A DNA stretch of 64,000 nucleotides from Lotus japonicus (taxonomy: Eukaryota; Streptophyta; Magnoliopsida; Fabales; Fabaceae), in contig NC_080046.1 in the NCBI RefSeq assembly GCF_012489685.1, positions 35,117,176 to 35,181,175 on the forward strand, read 5' to 3'. The position numbers and the translations under genes were made by a program. Under the pieces are notes generated by a model. It worked only from the letters and a program-made list of their open reading frames with translations, did not search any database and had not been told where the DNA came from. This document shows positions 1 through 10,025 of this stretch, piece by piece (the stretch's first letter is position 1; each line of letters begins with the position of its first letter).

Positions 1-274
1 CAAGAGTAATTGGTTCATGTAATACATAAATAATTCCTCTTAGCAATGTTTTGAGTTAAAGTCTATGAATAAAACAATTCAGCTGCTTATAAAAAAAAAA
101 AAAAAAAATTAGCTGAAACAACAAGCCCCACCCCTGTCAAAAAATAGCCTCAGCATAGTATGATAATTAATTCCTGACACAAACATATATCCATGCAAAG
201 AAAAAAATCAAATTTCATAATTTGAAATATTTAAAATTAATTATTTATTATATTTCTTTGAACAACATTTCTTC
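1..274. other. AT-rich spacer, no gene seen
   Basis: AT-rich sequence with an 18-base A run at 91-108. No ORF, RNA gene or repeat family was recognised. Confidence 0.5.
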
Positions 275-408
275 TAGGGTTGGCAACGGGCTCCGTGGGT
301 GCGAGTTTTGCCATTCCTATACCCAAACCCGAATTTTACACTCAAAGTCTTAAACCCAAACCCAAACTCAATATGAGTGCAAAAGTTGAACTCAAACCCA
401 AAACCCGA
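275..408 (+). repeat. hAT/MITE-like terminal fragment (tentative)
   Basis: The stretch opens with TAGGGTTGGCAACGGG and continues with repeated CCCAAACCC-type blocks. This resembles ends of plant hAT-type elements in general style. No matching second terminus was found, and the segment stops where the Gypsy LTR starts. It may equally be an unrelated low-complexity repeat. Confidence 0.25.
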
Positions 409-840
409 TGTGGACCAAGCGAGCCCCTAGGGGGCCCATGCCCAAGGGTTACCCGCCAATCGGGGGTCGCCTAGCCTGGAGATTGGGCCTCCTCCAGCAA
501 GGCCCAACAGGCCCAACCGGACTGGGGGAGACCCCAGAGGCCCTCGCCCAATGATGCTCGCCCAAAGACGATGCACAAGCCAAAGGTCTGGGCCTCCTTC
601 GAGAGGCCCAACCGGCCCACTAAGGACAGTTAGATACGCCAGACCCAACCCCTCGCCTATAAATAGGGGGCGGTTACCAATTGTAAATGACTCTTAGCTC
701 ATTTCATGAATAACAAACATGAGATTCGGTTACACTCTCTCTCTCTCTAAGCGGTTACACGCTCTCTCTCTCTAGATTCTTTCATTGCAATCCTCTCACT
801 CTTGATACTGTACCTTCTTTCTATGTTCTTGGCTGGAACA
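409..840 (+). mobile_element. 5' LTR of a Tat-like Gypsy element (element A)
   Basis: The segment starts TGTGG and ends GGAACA directly before a primer-binding site, so it has the TG...CA form of an LTR. It has a TATA box at 657-666, a CT-rich stretch at 738-770 and C/G-rich blocks containing GGCCCAA and CGCCC. Its length of about 430 bp is close to that of the similar LTR at 45,688-46,100, which also ends GGAACA before the same primer-site motif. The 5' edge is inferred from the TG dinucleotide only. No intact 3' partner is in the window. Confidence 0.6.
657..666 (+). promoter_or_regulatory. TATA box in LTR of element A
   Basis: CTATAAATAG lies 174 bp before the LTR end, which fits the U3/R boundary of a short Gypsy LTR. 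Confidence 0.6.
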
Positions 841-842
841 TT

Positions 843-860
843 TGGCGCCGTCTGTGGGGA
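843..860 (+). other. Primer-binding site of element A
   Basis: TGGCGCCGTCTGTGGGGA begins two bases after the LTR end. The leading TGG is the complement of a tRNA CCA end. The same TGGCGCCGTCTGTG motif occurs at 46,102 in element B, and it is a motif typical of Tat/Ogre-type Gypsy elements. I did not assign the priming tRNA. Confidence 0.65.
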
Positions 861-985
861 CCGGTAGATTTCGATTCCCAGACTACGTGGATTGCTGTTT
901 TTGGTTGAGAGAAGTTCAGAATTTTGTGCAATTTCCTCTGATTTTCTTGTTTTTGGTTGAATTTCTGGTTCGTGGTTCAAATTTG

Positions 986-2260
986 ATGGAGACTCCCCGT
1001 CGTCGACGCAGCGAAACGTTGGAGCAGTGGCGCGCTTCACCACCGCGTCGTGTGAGGGGAAGGCCTCGTCGTAAGGAGGTTCGTCGCGAGCAACCTGAGC
1101 AACCGACTCCTCCTCCGCTTCCACCGCCTCCTCCTCCTCCTTCTCCGACGCCTCCATTACCTACTCCACCGTCCCCACCTTCGCAGCAAGGATCTCCGGC
1201 ACGCTCGCTTGAAGCCTCTGGAGGCGGATCGCCATTACCTCAAGCTCCGATCACTCACAGAGATTGGAGGGATTTGGTCCGCAACGTTGACAACATACGG
1301 CAGCAGAATGATTACTTGCAAGAGCAGTTGGACTATTATCGCCTTGAGCAACAGGACGAGGGAGAACGAGAGGTGGAGGCTGTAGCGGAGTTTGAGCCAT
1401 TCTCGGCGGCGGTAAGGGAGGTAGCAAATCCTGATAACATGAAGAATCTCGTTCTGGAGAAGTATAGCGGAAAGACAGATCCGAAGGATCATCTGCTCTA
1501 CTTCAACACGAAGTTGGTGATAAGTGCAGCTTCTGATGCAGTGAAGTGCAGGATATTCCCGTCAACGTTCAAAGGCACGACGATGACTTGGTTCACGACT
1601 TTGCCTCGCGGATCTATCACGAACTTCCGCGATTTCTCGTCAAAGCTCCTTATTCTGTTCTCCGCGAGCAAGATCAAGCAGGTTACGATTGATGATCTGT
1701 ATAATGTTCACCAGTTAGAAGGAGAAACTTTGAAGCACTATGTGAGGCGGTACAGTGCAACATTTGTCAAGATCGAGCAGTCGAAGCTGCAAGCATGTGC
1801 GCGCGCCTTTAAGAATGGACTGCTGTCGGGGAGGCTGAACAACAAGCTAAGTCGGAAGCCTATTCGTTCGATGGCGGAAGTCCTCGCTCGGGCGAACACT
1901 TACATCCTGGATGAGGAAGACGACGCATTCAAATGGAGGCGTGCAAAGACAGAAAAAGATGGCGGACAGAGGGACATATCGCCAGCAGGCAGGCAAGGTC
2001 GGGAGAAGGGAGAAAGTAGCAAGCGAAGGGATAAGAAAATCAAACCATCGGAGAAGCTAGTGAAGGAACAACTCTATTCGAAGAAGGAAAGCATTGAGCG
2101 ACCGCGCCCGTGGCAAACTAACTCTCGCCAGCGATCAATACCATTGCAGGGGGCTTTGGCGGAGGCGGCAACACACAAGCGGCGAGACGAAGGCATGTTA
2201 GGGCGATACATTCAGTACAAGAGTTTTCAATTCCATTTGGTTTTCAACACCCGGACATAG
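986..2260 (+). pseudogene. Gag of Tat-like Gypsy element A, truncated
   Basis: The ORF from ATG 986 gives about 424 residues. The N-terminus is basic and proline-rich. A short coiled-coil stretch follows around codons 100-125. Then comes a Retrotrans_gag-type domain (about codons 150-310) with KYSGKTDPKDHLLYFNTK, PSTFKGTTMTWF and AFKNGLLSG motifs. These match the Gag of element B (46,633 onward: DIYGGDTDPIDHLRYFNTK, PSTFKGVAMTWF, AFKNGLRCG). After about 2,160 the reading shifts frame; the linker normally found before the protease (HKDDPVVV) continues in another frame and stops near 2,340. No zinc knuckle, protease, RT or integrase follows, so the element is a deleted remnant. Confidence 0.75.
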
Positions 2261-2344
2261 TGATATCATCAGCAGACTTTGAGGGAATTAAGACACATAA
2301 GGACGATCCCGTGGTGGTAATGGTGAGTGTTCTGGATCTAGATC

Positions 2345-4170
2345 TGACATGAAGAAGAGACATTAATCCAAAACCCTAGCGGACCAAAGGTAGGAGAAAA
2401 TAAGAGTGTAATATATTAAAGATCCTTTTTACAATGAATGACCTCCTCTTTTATAGTGGGATGGTCCAATATCCTAATGCTATAATAGTTGGGGCCTTGG
2501 GCCTCAAAAATCCTCGGCCCGGAGAGTTGGTCGCCCTATGGAGGTCTCGCCTAGCCGTCCTATAGTCGCGCCAAACTCTTACTCTGGGCGGGTCCTATCA
2601 TGAGCAGGTCCCGCCCATTCCACAAGCCCACAAGACACGCGCCCGAAGTATAAGGGCAAAGTGTCTTAATTGTCTCAAGTCTTAATGAACATATGCCTCC
2701 CTTGGATGACTTGTTATAGAGATAACCCTTTGATTGGCGGTCACGAACAATGCCCTAGGATGTCCCCCCACAACTAGCCTTCCAGGCTACATTGCTCTAA
2801 TCTCGACTTGGGCGATAAAGCTCGCCCTCTATAAAGCATATAAGCCATTATAAAGCATAAAGGTCGCCAACATGGCGTCATAAACATACAACCCGCCAAA
2901 AGGGGCAACTAATTAAAGTAATTTCCAACACCGGCATAATAAACATACAACCCGCCAGAAGGGACGACTAATAATCATAAGCGACGTCAAATCGTCCACG
3001 CCTGAAGAGGTTGCCCGCCGGATGATGAAATCACGTCGGGGGAGTATCTAACCAGCCCACAAGACACTACGCCTGAAGCATGAAGGCAAAGTGTCTTAAC
3101 GGTCTCGACTATGATTCGTTTCCTTCTGCCTTTCACGACTTTCCATGGAGCTCGCCAATCATGCTCGCCTCAAGTCATGCTCGCCTTTCAGAAGCATATT
3201 GCCACGCTTTGTATGACCTGTTACCTGTCTATCACATGTGTCAATCTGGAAAGCAATGATTAGTTTTTCCAACAAATATAATCAACATGCTTAATCGCCT
3301 CTTTATGGCGAATCATAATATTTTGAACAAGAAAACTTGTATATTGAAAATTACATGTCATAGAGTTACTTAAACAATCAAATGTGAATAACTATATTCT
3401 TTAATCCTGTCACCTTGAACTAAACAACAATTATTTTAAGAACTTAATCATATTTCAGTCATTCCAGAAAATGCAGAAATGTGTAAAGTTTAGAAGATAC
3501 CAAACTATGTTTTTTTTTTGCATCGACTTCCCTTTCTTATAGGTCGCCTCCTTTTGGAAATTAGGCGTGTCTTTTGCCCGCCTTTTCCACAACAACTTTA
3601 TTTCATTTGAGTATCACATGCAATAAGAAATTCAAACCCTTTGCCCTTCTTTTTTTTTTCTTCTAGTTGTTTCATTGTAATAGGCCTCGCCCTTTTTGTC
3701 TTTCCTTTCGGTTGTTTCATTGTAATGGGTCTCGCCCCTTTTCTTGAATGAAATGAAAGTTTTATTTTTCTCAACTTGTGAACTTTTGTCTTTGCTTTAT
3801 ATATCTTACTGAGACTTATGCTTGCCATGGCAAGGCTTGCTTAGTTGGCTTGAGGTTACTCAAGGCTTATACACATTTTACTGGCCTTAGTCCTTTTACA
3901 GACGGGGCTTGGTTTCTAGTGGCCACTAGAATTGTCAAGGCTGTGTATGCTCAGTGTGCCGCTTTCTTTTTCCGAAAGGCTTACGCGGTAGCTTGTACCT
4001 TTGATATTTTGTCATTGCACACTATAGTTTGGCAACAAACAGAATCGACTCCGGCCCATAAAGACGTTTACAAAAAGCAAACGCCCCTAGGCGACCAGAG
4101 ATAACTGCAATTTTCTTTTTCTTCTTTTTATTTTTCTATTTTTTTTTTCTTTTTCTTCTTCTTCTCTTTT
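2345..4170 (-). mobile_element. Antisense 3' region and LTR of a Tat-like Gypsy element
   Basis: Read on the minus strand, 3,820-3,930 matches the 3' noncoding region of element B at 51,833-51,910; both hold the unusual block TCTAGTGGCCACTAGAA next to an AGGCCAGTAAAATG block. Farther along the minus strand are CGCCC/GCGAG-rich blocks and then CCCACTATAAAAGAGG (2,445-2,460). The latter is very close to CCCACTATAAAAGGGG in the LTR of element B. The piece therefore looks like a 3' end plus LTR in reverse orientation, lacking the antisense ORF that element B carries there. Its edges are uncertain. It abuts the truncated Gag of element A, which suggests a rearrangement or a second insertion. Confidence 0.5.
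2445..2460 (-). promoter_or_regulatory. TATA box of the antisense LTR
   Basis: On the minus strand the sequence is CCCACTATAAAAGAGG, nearly the same as the TATA region of element B at 45,947-45,962. Confidence 0.45.
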
Positions 4171-4886
4171 TTTTTTTGATATATCATGTTACAACTTGTC
4201 TTAATAGGAAGGGATACCTCAACCGCATCTTCCTTTCCTCTTCCTCAACCTACCTACTTACCAACATGCCATTTAGCCCGCCCATCGCATATTGCTTGTC
4301 TACAACATGCTACTGGGAGCTCAACAACTCCACCTTATCTTGTTTAATTTTTGGTGTGAGGGAAGTAAGAATAGGTCATCAAAGTGATAACGCAATTAAA
4401 TGAACTCCTCAAAATAAGCTGAACCAATGCAATCATATTTGAGTGTAAATTGGTGGTATAATCATAAGGCTTATCATGTTGATATAGTTGAAAGAGGAGA
4501 ACATGATCCATATTTAATTATCGCATGAGGTAAGGCACTCAAGCAAAGCATTAAAGGTGAATTGATTTCCCAATAGCAATAAATTATCTCATTTTACAAT
4601 AGCTGATGTGCACTTATGAATAATAGCAAATTCTATTAGCTAAACAAAAGCATACTTGAATGACAAGGTTGATGCAAGATTTTCTCATACTCCATATGTA
4701 AGACCTAGGTAGATTAAGCGTTTAATTACTAGTTATATCAACTTAAAGGCGGTAAGCGCTCTTAAACTTAAGTTGATGATTATTTTGCATTGTGTGCGTT
4801 TATAAGAATATATGTTATTAGTATTATTTTTATATATTACATTTATCTTCCTAAATAATATTAAAAATAAAAATGAATGAAAGAAG
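4171..4886. other. No gene seen; possible chromovirus LTR start near 4,698
   Basis: The region is T-rich at first, then AT-rich. At 4,698 TGTAAGACCTAGGTAG resembles the start of the chromovirus LTRs at 14,402 and 16,942 (TGTRAGACC). No matching 3' end was found, so this is only a hint of an LTR fragment interrupted by the retroposon at 4,903. Confidence 0.3.
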
Positions 4887-5274
4887 AAAAATGGTCACGT
4901 AATAATTTAATAAATAGTATCTAATTTTATCTAACTCTCAATTATCTAAATAAGCCTCTCGCCCTTGTCACGCTCTCGCTATTCTGCTAGGGTTGCCGCC
5001 GCGCCCCTCCCTCCGGCGCGGCGGCAACCCCCAACCCCTCTCTTTTCTTGCTTTTTGTCTTCTCCATGCCTGAAATAACGAGAGCTTTCTCTCTTCCTTG
5101 TCCCGCCGTCGCTTCTTCATCCAGTTCGATGCCGCTGCCTTTTCTCCGCCACCGCCTCGCCTTCGTCGCTGGCGATTTGTCTGCTCGGTGGTGGTGTCGG
5201 GTCCTGCTCGGCTTGGTTCTTTGGTGTTCGCTGCGCCTCCCGCCGGAGCCTCGTTGTGGATGCACGTTTTTTTC

Positions 5275-5580
5275 GGCCTGGATCTGTGCTTGCCTGTTGA
5301 GGCCAGATCCAGAGGCGCGGTGCCTTGTAGTGCGGCGGTGACGTCCCCCTCCCTCCCCCTTGGAGTCTTGGCCACTGTTGTCTTCATCAGAGTCGCTTTC
5401 CTCTTGCTTGCTGCGTTGCGGATATGGATCTGGTTCGTGTCTCGCATTTGGCGCTCCCGTCGCTACTGGGCCTTGCAAACTCGTCGTCGTTGGTGAGCCT
5501 CTTTGCTTGCCTGATCTGTGCTAGCCTGTTGAGGCCAGATCCGAGTCTGTGGTGGCGGTGTAGTACGATGGCGGTGTCCC
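5275..5580 (+). repeat. Internal 75-bp direct repeat in the retroposon
   Basis: About 5,275-5,350 and 5,508-5,580 are imperfect copies sharing GATCTGTGCT, GCCTGTTGAGGCCAGATCC, TGTAGT and GGCGGTG blocks. The spacing is about 233 bp. This could be promoter or leader modules of a LINE, or an internal duplication. Confidence 0.5.
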
Positions 5581-6046
5581 TGTTTTTCCCTTCGCTCGGA
5601 GTTCACTGCTCGTGGCTCCTCAGATCTGTTGATTTCGGTGTCTTTTCTCAGATTTGAACCTTTCAGAGTGTTATTCTATTCTATCCTTCACCGTTTTGCA
5701 ACTTTCGTGCCGGTGGCAGCTTCTTCTGTTCTGCTTTTGAGGTGTTGCGCGGTGGAGTTGTATTGAAAGTTCGATGCAGACAAGGTCGGTGGTCTTGGTG
5801 CAAGCCTTCGGTGGTGTTTTGGTCTCTTTGGCTTAGGGTCCCTGAGGTGCTTTTGGTCGATAGTTCGTGCGATGTTGTTTGTCTAATACCGAGATGTGGC
5901 TCCGTTTTTGTTGGGTTGTGTGAATTTTGTCACAATTGGGTCCCCGACGGATGTCCGTCTCGTAGGTTTTGATCTGAGTTTGCTCTCATAATCATCGGGT
6001 AGCAGTTTATCCGCTTTGTAGCATTGGATACTTTTGTACTATCGAC

Positions 6047-6050
<4 letters not shown>

Positions 6051-6083
<33 letters not shown>
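6051..6083 (+). repeat. (TA)n microsatellite at the retroposon 3' end
   Basis: An uninterrupted TA tract directly upstream of the A-rich tail of the retroposon. Confidence 0.8.
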
Positions 6084-6085
<2 letters not shown>

Positions 6086-6115
6086 TTTGTTTTAAAAAAA
6101 AAAATGGTCACGTAA

Positions 6116-6608
6116 GTGACCAAATCTGTTTTTGAGTAGAATAGAAAATTATATAAAGAAAATGAAAGAAGGAGGAGAATGCTGCAAGAAGTTTAAGAAT
6201 GTATATATATAATAATATTTTGTTAACACTTCTACACTTGATCACTTAAACTTGCTCAAAGTGATTTTAAATTATATCATACAGTCTCTAATAAATTTTA
6301 GAATAATGATTCATCTTCATAATATTTTTCTATAGCTCTATGAGTTAAATCTAACACTACCGAAATCATCTCATACCTTAAGTATATTACCTCAATTTCT
6401 TAAATTTCTTCCTTGGAAGAGTATCACGTACCTGAAGTGTCTTCAAGCATGACACTTCAATTTCCATCATGAATCATTTGCCTAAATCAAGCATGACAAT
6501 GCAATACTCTCTCCTTTCATTTACACGTCCAATTTGACTTTCCACCTCCTCCTTACACATTTTAGTCGTGGCAACCTTGTGGAGATCCAAGTGCCCAATA
6601 TTATATTA
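6116..6608. other. AT-rich flank, no gene seen
   Basis: The AT-rich flank continues after the retroposon. Nothing coding or repeated was recognised. Confidence 0.4.
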
Positions 6609-6640
6609 GGTGGAGCTTCTGCCAACGTAAAAAGCTTTGG
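6609..6640 (-). repeat. Inverted scrap of EPV pol at the EPV left junction
   Basis: These 32 bases are the reverse complement of 10,461-10,492 inside the EPV pol ORF, with one mismatch. They directly precede the start of the EPV direct repeat at 6,641. The scrap encodes, on the minus strand, the same KLFTLAEAPP segment as the pol ORF. It marks a rearranged integration junction. Confidence 0.7.
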
Positions 6641-6658
6641 ATATGTTATGATAATAGG

Positions 6659-8421
6659 ATGAAGGTGAGTAAGAAGGAAACCCCCACACATATGAGCGAC
6701 GACCAAATAGACTCTCCCCGACCCAGCTCTGTAAACCATACCTCTAAAATCTCAATCCCTGCCTCTTGTAAACAGACTTTAGCCTCTAAAATAGAAAACC
6801 TTGTGGAATATTCCTATGTTCCTGAAGGTGCCCAAATTGAAACAGCAGTACCACCGCTTCTCAGTCCATACAATGTTTCAGAAGACACAAATCCGGCTTC
6901 ACATGGTCCATTAAAAAATCAATTTCAACTCCTCGACCAGGAGTCAAAGAGATTATCCAAACCACTAAACTGGATAAGTGCCAGCTTAAGGCTACCTCTG
7001 CAGAACAATATGTAGATCTGGAAATAGATCCTTCACTGATCAAGTTATGGCAACAAGAAGGCTATGTAGGCTTACATCTTGGAGCGGTCCGTCTCATACT
7101 TACTCTCCATGGACGGAATGGACTTCCGGTAACTGCAAGAGTCTCACTTATAGACTCAACTTTCCACCACTATGAACATGCAGTTATTGGAATGGTTCTG
7201 ACTACCTTGAATGCTGGAAGCGTAGTACTTACTATGTTTCCAAATTTCAACGTTCATCTAGCAGACCCAACAGTACCAAGAAGATTCAAGGTGAAAGTCC
7301 AGATAGTTGGTGCTCCTCAAGATTCAGAGGCTTTTGCAGCCTCCCTGAACCATCAGATTGTCTTCCGTCTACAAGATCATTTTATTGATCTTCCCATGGA
7401 GAACAAACTTTCAGAAAATGCTTTGATGATCATAGCAAATTCTGAAAATCATGCTCCATGTATTATCCAGATTCCCAAGCAGATTCCCAGAAAGGAACTT
7501 GAAGAACTAATTCCACTTGAGTCGATTAGTAATTATGAAGTTTTTAAGAAAGATCAGCAGCCTGTGATGTCCACTGAATCCACTATGAGAAGATTCTCTA
7601 ATGGTACTGTCAAGACCATTTTTAAGAGGAAGGAAGGGGTTCCATCTTCTTCTTCTAATCTTGTATTCTCCACCATGATGATTACTCTCGGGGAAAAGGA
7701 GAAAGAAATTCATGTTCACTCCTTTAGAGAAGATGGCACTCCTATTTATAGTGACAAGATAAATGGTCACTTTATATGGGATGTAGCCCCGGAAATGTGT
7801 GATAAAGATTGTGATTGCTGGATGGATCGTGATGAGGATGAAGAAGAAGAGGAAGAAGAAGAGAAACCAAAATCTCCTTGCCGACCACCACCAAAACCAA
7901 GAAAACCAAAACCAAATAGCCAACCTTGGTCTCTCTCCTCAAGACCAGAACCTCTACCTCTTTATCAAAAGGGTCTGATGGCCTTAAGAAAAGAAATATC
8001 TTGTCCTCCACCCAATGATCCTACCCTGATTACTTGGCCTCCTCCTCCTTCAAACTGCAAAAATAACAACAGATTTTCCATTCCAAAGCCTTTACAGAAA
8101 GAAGCACGCATGATGTTCTCCTCTTCTAACTCCCATGACTATAATTTTCCTCCTCTTGAAAGGAAGAATGACCCAGTCAACAAGGTTCAAACCAAGCCTT
8201 TTGTTACTAGTTCAGAAATACTTCCTGATGGAGCTTCAAAACCTGTTACTCAAGCTGAAGAAGTTCTAAATTGGCAGACAGAGAACTCTTTGGCTCAAAA
8301 CAAAATTTTGCAAAAGATTGACGAAAAGGTTGATTTCTTAGAACAAGAAATTAACAAGATGTCTACAAAGCTGCAGAAACATTACAAGGAAGTCAAACAA
8401 AAGCTTGGGAGCCTTGAATAG
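6659..8421 (+). pseudogene. EPV movement-protein region and coiled-coil linker, disrupted
   Basis: The reading starts at ATG 6,659 or ATG 6,692; the second is the only one kept in the copy at 13,583, so it is the better start. A one-base difference in a T run (6,876-6,878, versus one more T at 13,766-13,769) breaks the frame. After it the frame holding ATG 7,192 runs to 8,421. The part around 7,140-7,560 resembles the caulimovirid 30K movement protein (IGMVLTTLNAGSVVLTMFPN), which would open plasmodesmata. An acidic E-rich run, a proline-rich region and a predicted coiled coil (about 8,270-8,420) follow. A TAG at 8,419 interrupts the coiled coil, which carries on in the same frame beyond it, so the stop looks like decay rather than a gene end. 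Confidence 0.7.
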
Positions 8422-8433
8422 GAAATAGGCGTA

Positions 8434-9858
8434 ATGAAAAAAGAACGAATCTTCAATACCACCTTTATGGAAAAGGAACGAGAGTTAAGGAGAATGCAAG
8501 CTCAATATGAAGAACTGAAAGAGCATGTTTCCAGACACCAGAGTCCAACAGTCTTTGAAGGTGATCCTTACTATGTCCCACCTTCAAAGATTTTCCCAAA
8601 TACTACTCTGTCAAAACCTCAAATGACTAGTCCTCTTGTCCCTCCTTATCTAAAAATAGACACCGGTACCTCAAAAGAAAAAAGGAAGGAAAAAGCTGTC
8701 CCTGAACCCATGTCCTCTCCAGAAACATCACCAGAACCTTCCCCAAAGAAGAGTGAAATAGCCTTCACCGCATCCTCTCCAAAGCATACTCTAATGGTAT
8801 CACAACCTGTTTCAAACTTCTCAGTTGGAGGTGAGATGTCTTCAGATGAATCATCGAAGATGTCAGAAAACTCGGAAGATTCTTCTCAATATGAAGATTT
8901 AACAAATGCTCTTATGGCTACCGCCATAGATGAAGAACCTTTAGTAATGATGGATTATGAGTCGACAAGACTACATCCTCGAGAAATCAATACTCTAATT
9001 CCTTCAGGAACTCCTTTATTCTCTATTAACAACATTCCTCCATCTCAATGGAGAAAAAAGTTTTTAGACTTCAAAGCATGGTTGGATGCAAAGATGGTGA
9101 AACCTGATGCTGATCAATACACAGTTATTGAAGAATTTTGTGCAAACATGACCGGAGTCCTGAAAGAATGGTATGAAAGCCTCGGGGCAGTTCATCAAGA
9201 CTCGTTCCATAGTATCTCTATTCCACAAGTAATTGCAACCTTGCAATTCCAATTTCTAGGAGATCAATCTCTCCTAGATAAAGAAGTCCGAAGAGAATAC
9301 TTTGAGATGAAATGGATTTCCCTCAAAACGCTAGACTTGGAACGACACTATCAAAGAATATCCCAGAGATTCTACCAGTTGAATGGTGTAAATGATCCCA
9401 GTCTGAAGAACACCTATGTCAGTTCTCTTCTAGATGAACTGCAAGAAGAAATGTGGAGATTACTTCAGACTATGAACAAAGAAGTCACACAGATGATTAT
9501 GGGAGAAATCTATCAGGTCAGCATCGCTGCCCTTGAAAAAATTTGCAGCCAACAACAACTTTTTGAGAAGATGGTGAATGATAAAAAAAGTACAAAGGTA
9601 TTTGTAAAAAGAAATACCAAAAGATCAAATGCAAGGATGAGAATTGTCATTGCAAGACTTCAAAGCCTTTCAAAAAGGGAAAGAAATCCTTCTTCAAGAA
9701 AGGAAAAAAGAAGAACTTTAAGTTCTTCAAGAAGAAATCTTTCAGAGGAAAGGGGAAAAATAGAAGATGCTTTATCTGCGGAGAAAAAGGACATTTTTCA
9801 AAACATTGTCCTAAGAAGAAAGAAAAAGCAGCCAAGCTTGTTCAATCCCTTCTTTTAG
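8434..9858 (+). pseudogene. EPV capsid-protein region, frameshifted before its zinc knuckle
   Basis: This is in the same frame as the preceding region, separated only by the TAG at 8,419. It starts with coiled coil, then a Ser/Pro/Glu-rich linker and an acidic stretch. A capsid/Gag-like core follows (about 9,040-9,580), including IPPSQWRKKFLDFKAWLDAK and FCANMTGVLKEWY. At the seven-A run 9,583-9,589 the frame is lost: the lysine-rich tail and the CCHC knuckle (CFICGEKGHFSKHC, 9,768-9,809) lie in the frame of the downstream pol ORF. Capsid proteins of plant pararetroviruses normally end with exactly such a basic region and knuckle. Distant homology only; the order of domains is the main support. 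Confidence 0.65.
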
Positions 9859-10025
9859 AAGAAGACGAGGATGTTGAATCCTTATACGAAGAACAAGAAG
9901 TACCAGATGGCCTTACAGTTTTTGGCATACAAGATTCAGATGCTGAATCTTCTGAAGATACAGAAGGCTCTGATGATGACGATGATGAGGATGGTGCTAA
10001 AATAGGACATTTTCCGGGACTAAAC

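Larger units (their letters stand above)
4887..6115 (+). mobile_element. Non-LTR retroposon with 16-bp target duplication and poly(A)
   Basis: AAAAATGGTCACGTAA occurs exactly at 4,887-4,902 and at 6,100-6,115, flanking about 1.2 kb that ends in a (TA)n stretch, TCTTTTGTTTT and an A run. Long direct repeats plus a poly(A) tail are the marks of LINE-type (target-primed) insertion. The body is GC-rich and opens with pyrimidine-rich sequence around 4,950-5,100. It has ORFs in several frames, but none with an RT, endonuclease or other domain I recognise. It may be an internally deleted LINE, a long SINE-like element or a retroposed transcript. The target-duplication evidence is strong; the family is unknown. 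Confidence 0.65.

Noticed and set aside
747..1157. 136-codon minus-strand ORF over the LTR end and Gag start of element A
   Set aside because: A shadow of the CT-rich and proline-rich sequence; the Gag frame on the plus strand explains it.
4968..5496. Overlapping 130-163-codon ORFs on both strands in the GC-rich retroposon
   Set aside because: Arg/Ala/Ser-rich translations in several frames at once are what GC-rich DNA gives; no domain, no consistent frame.
8419..8421. TAG as a natural gene border between movement protein and capsid
   Set aside because: The coiled coil and the frame continue directly past it, and petuvirus-like genomes use a continuous ORF here.
9583..9590. Programmed -1 ribosomal frameshift in the EPV
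   Set aside because: The run does not fit the standard slippery heptamer in the incoming frame and no clear downstream structure was seen; nearby breaks point to decay.
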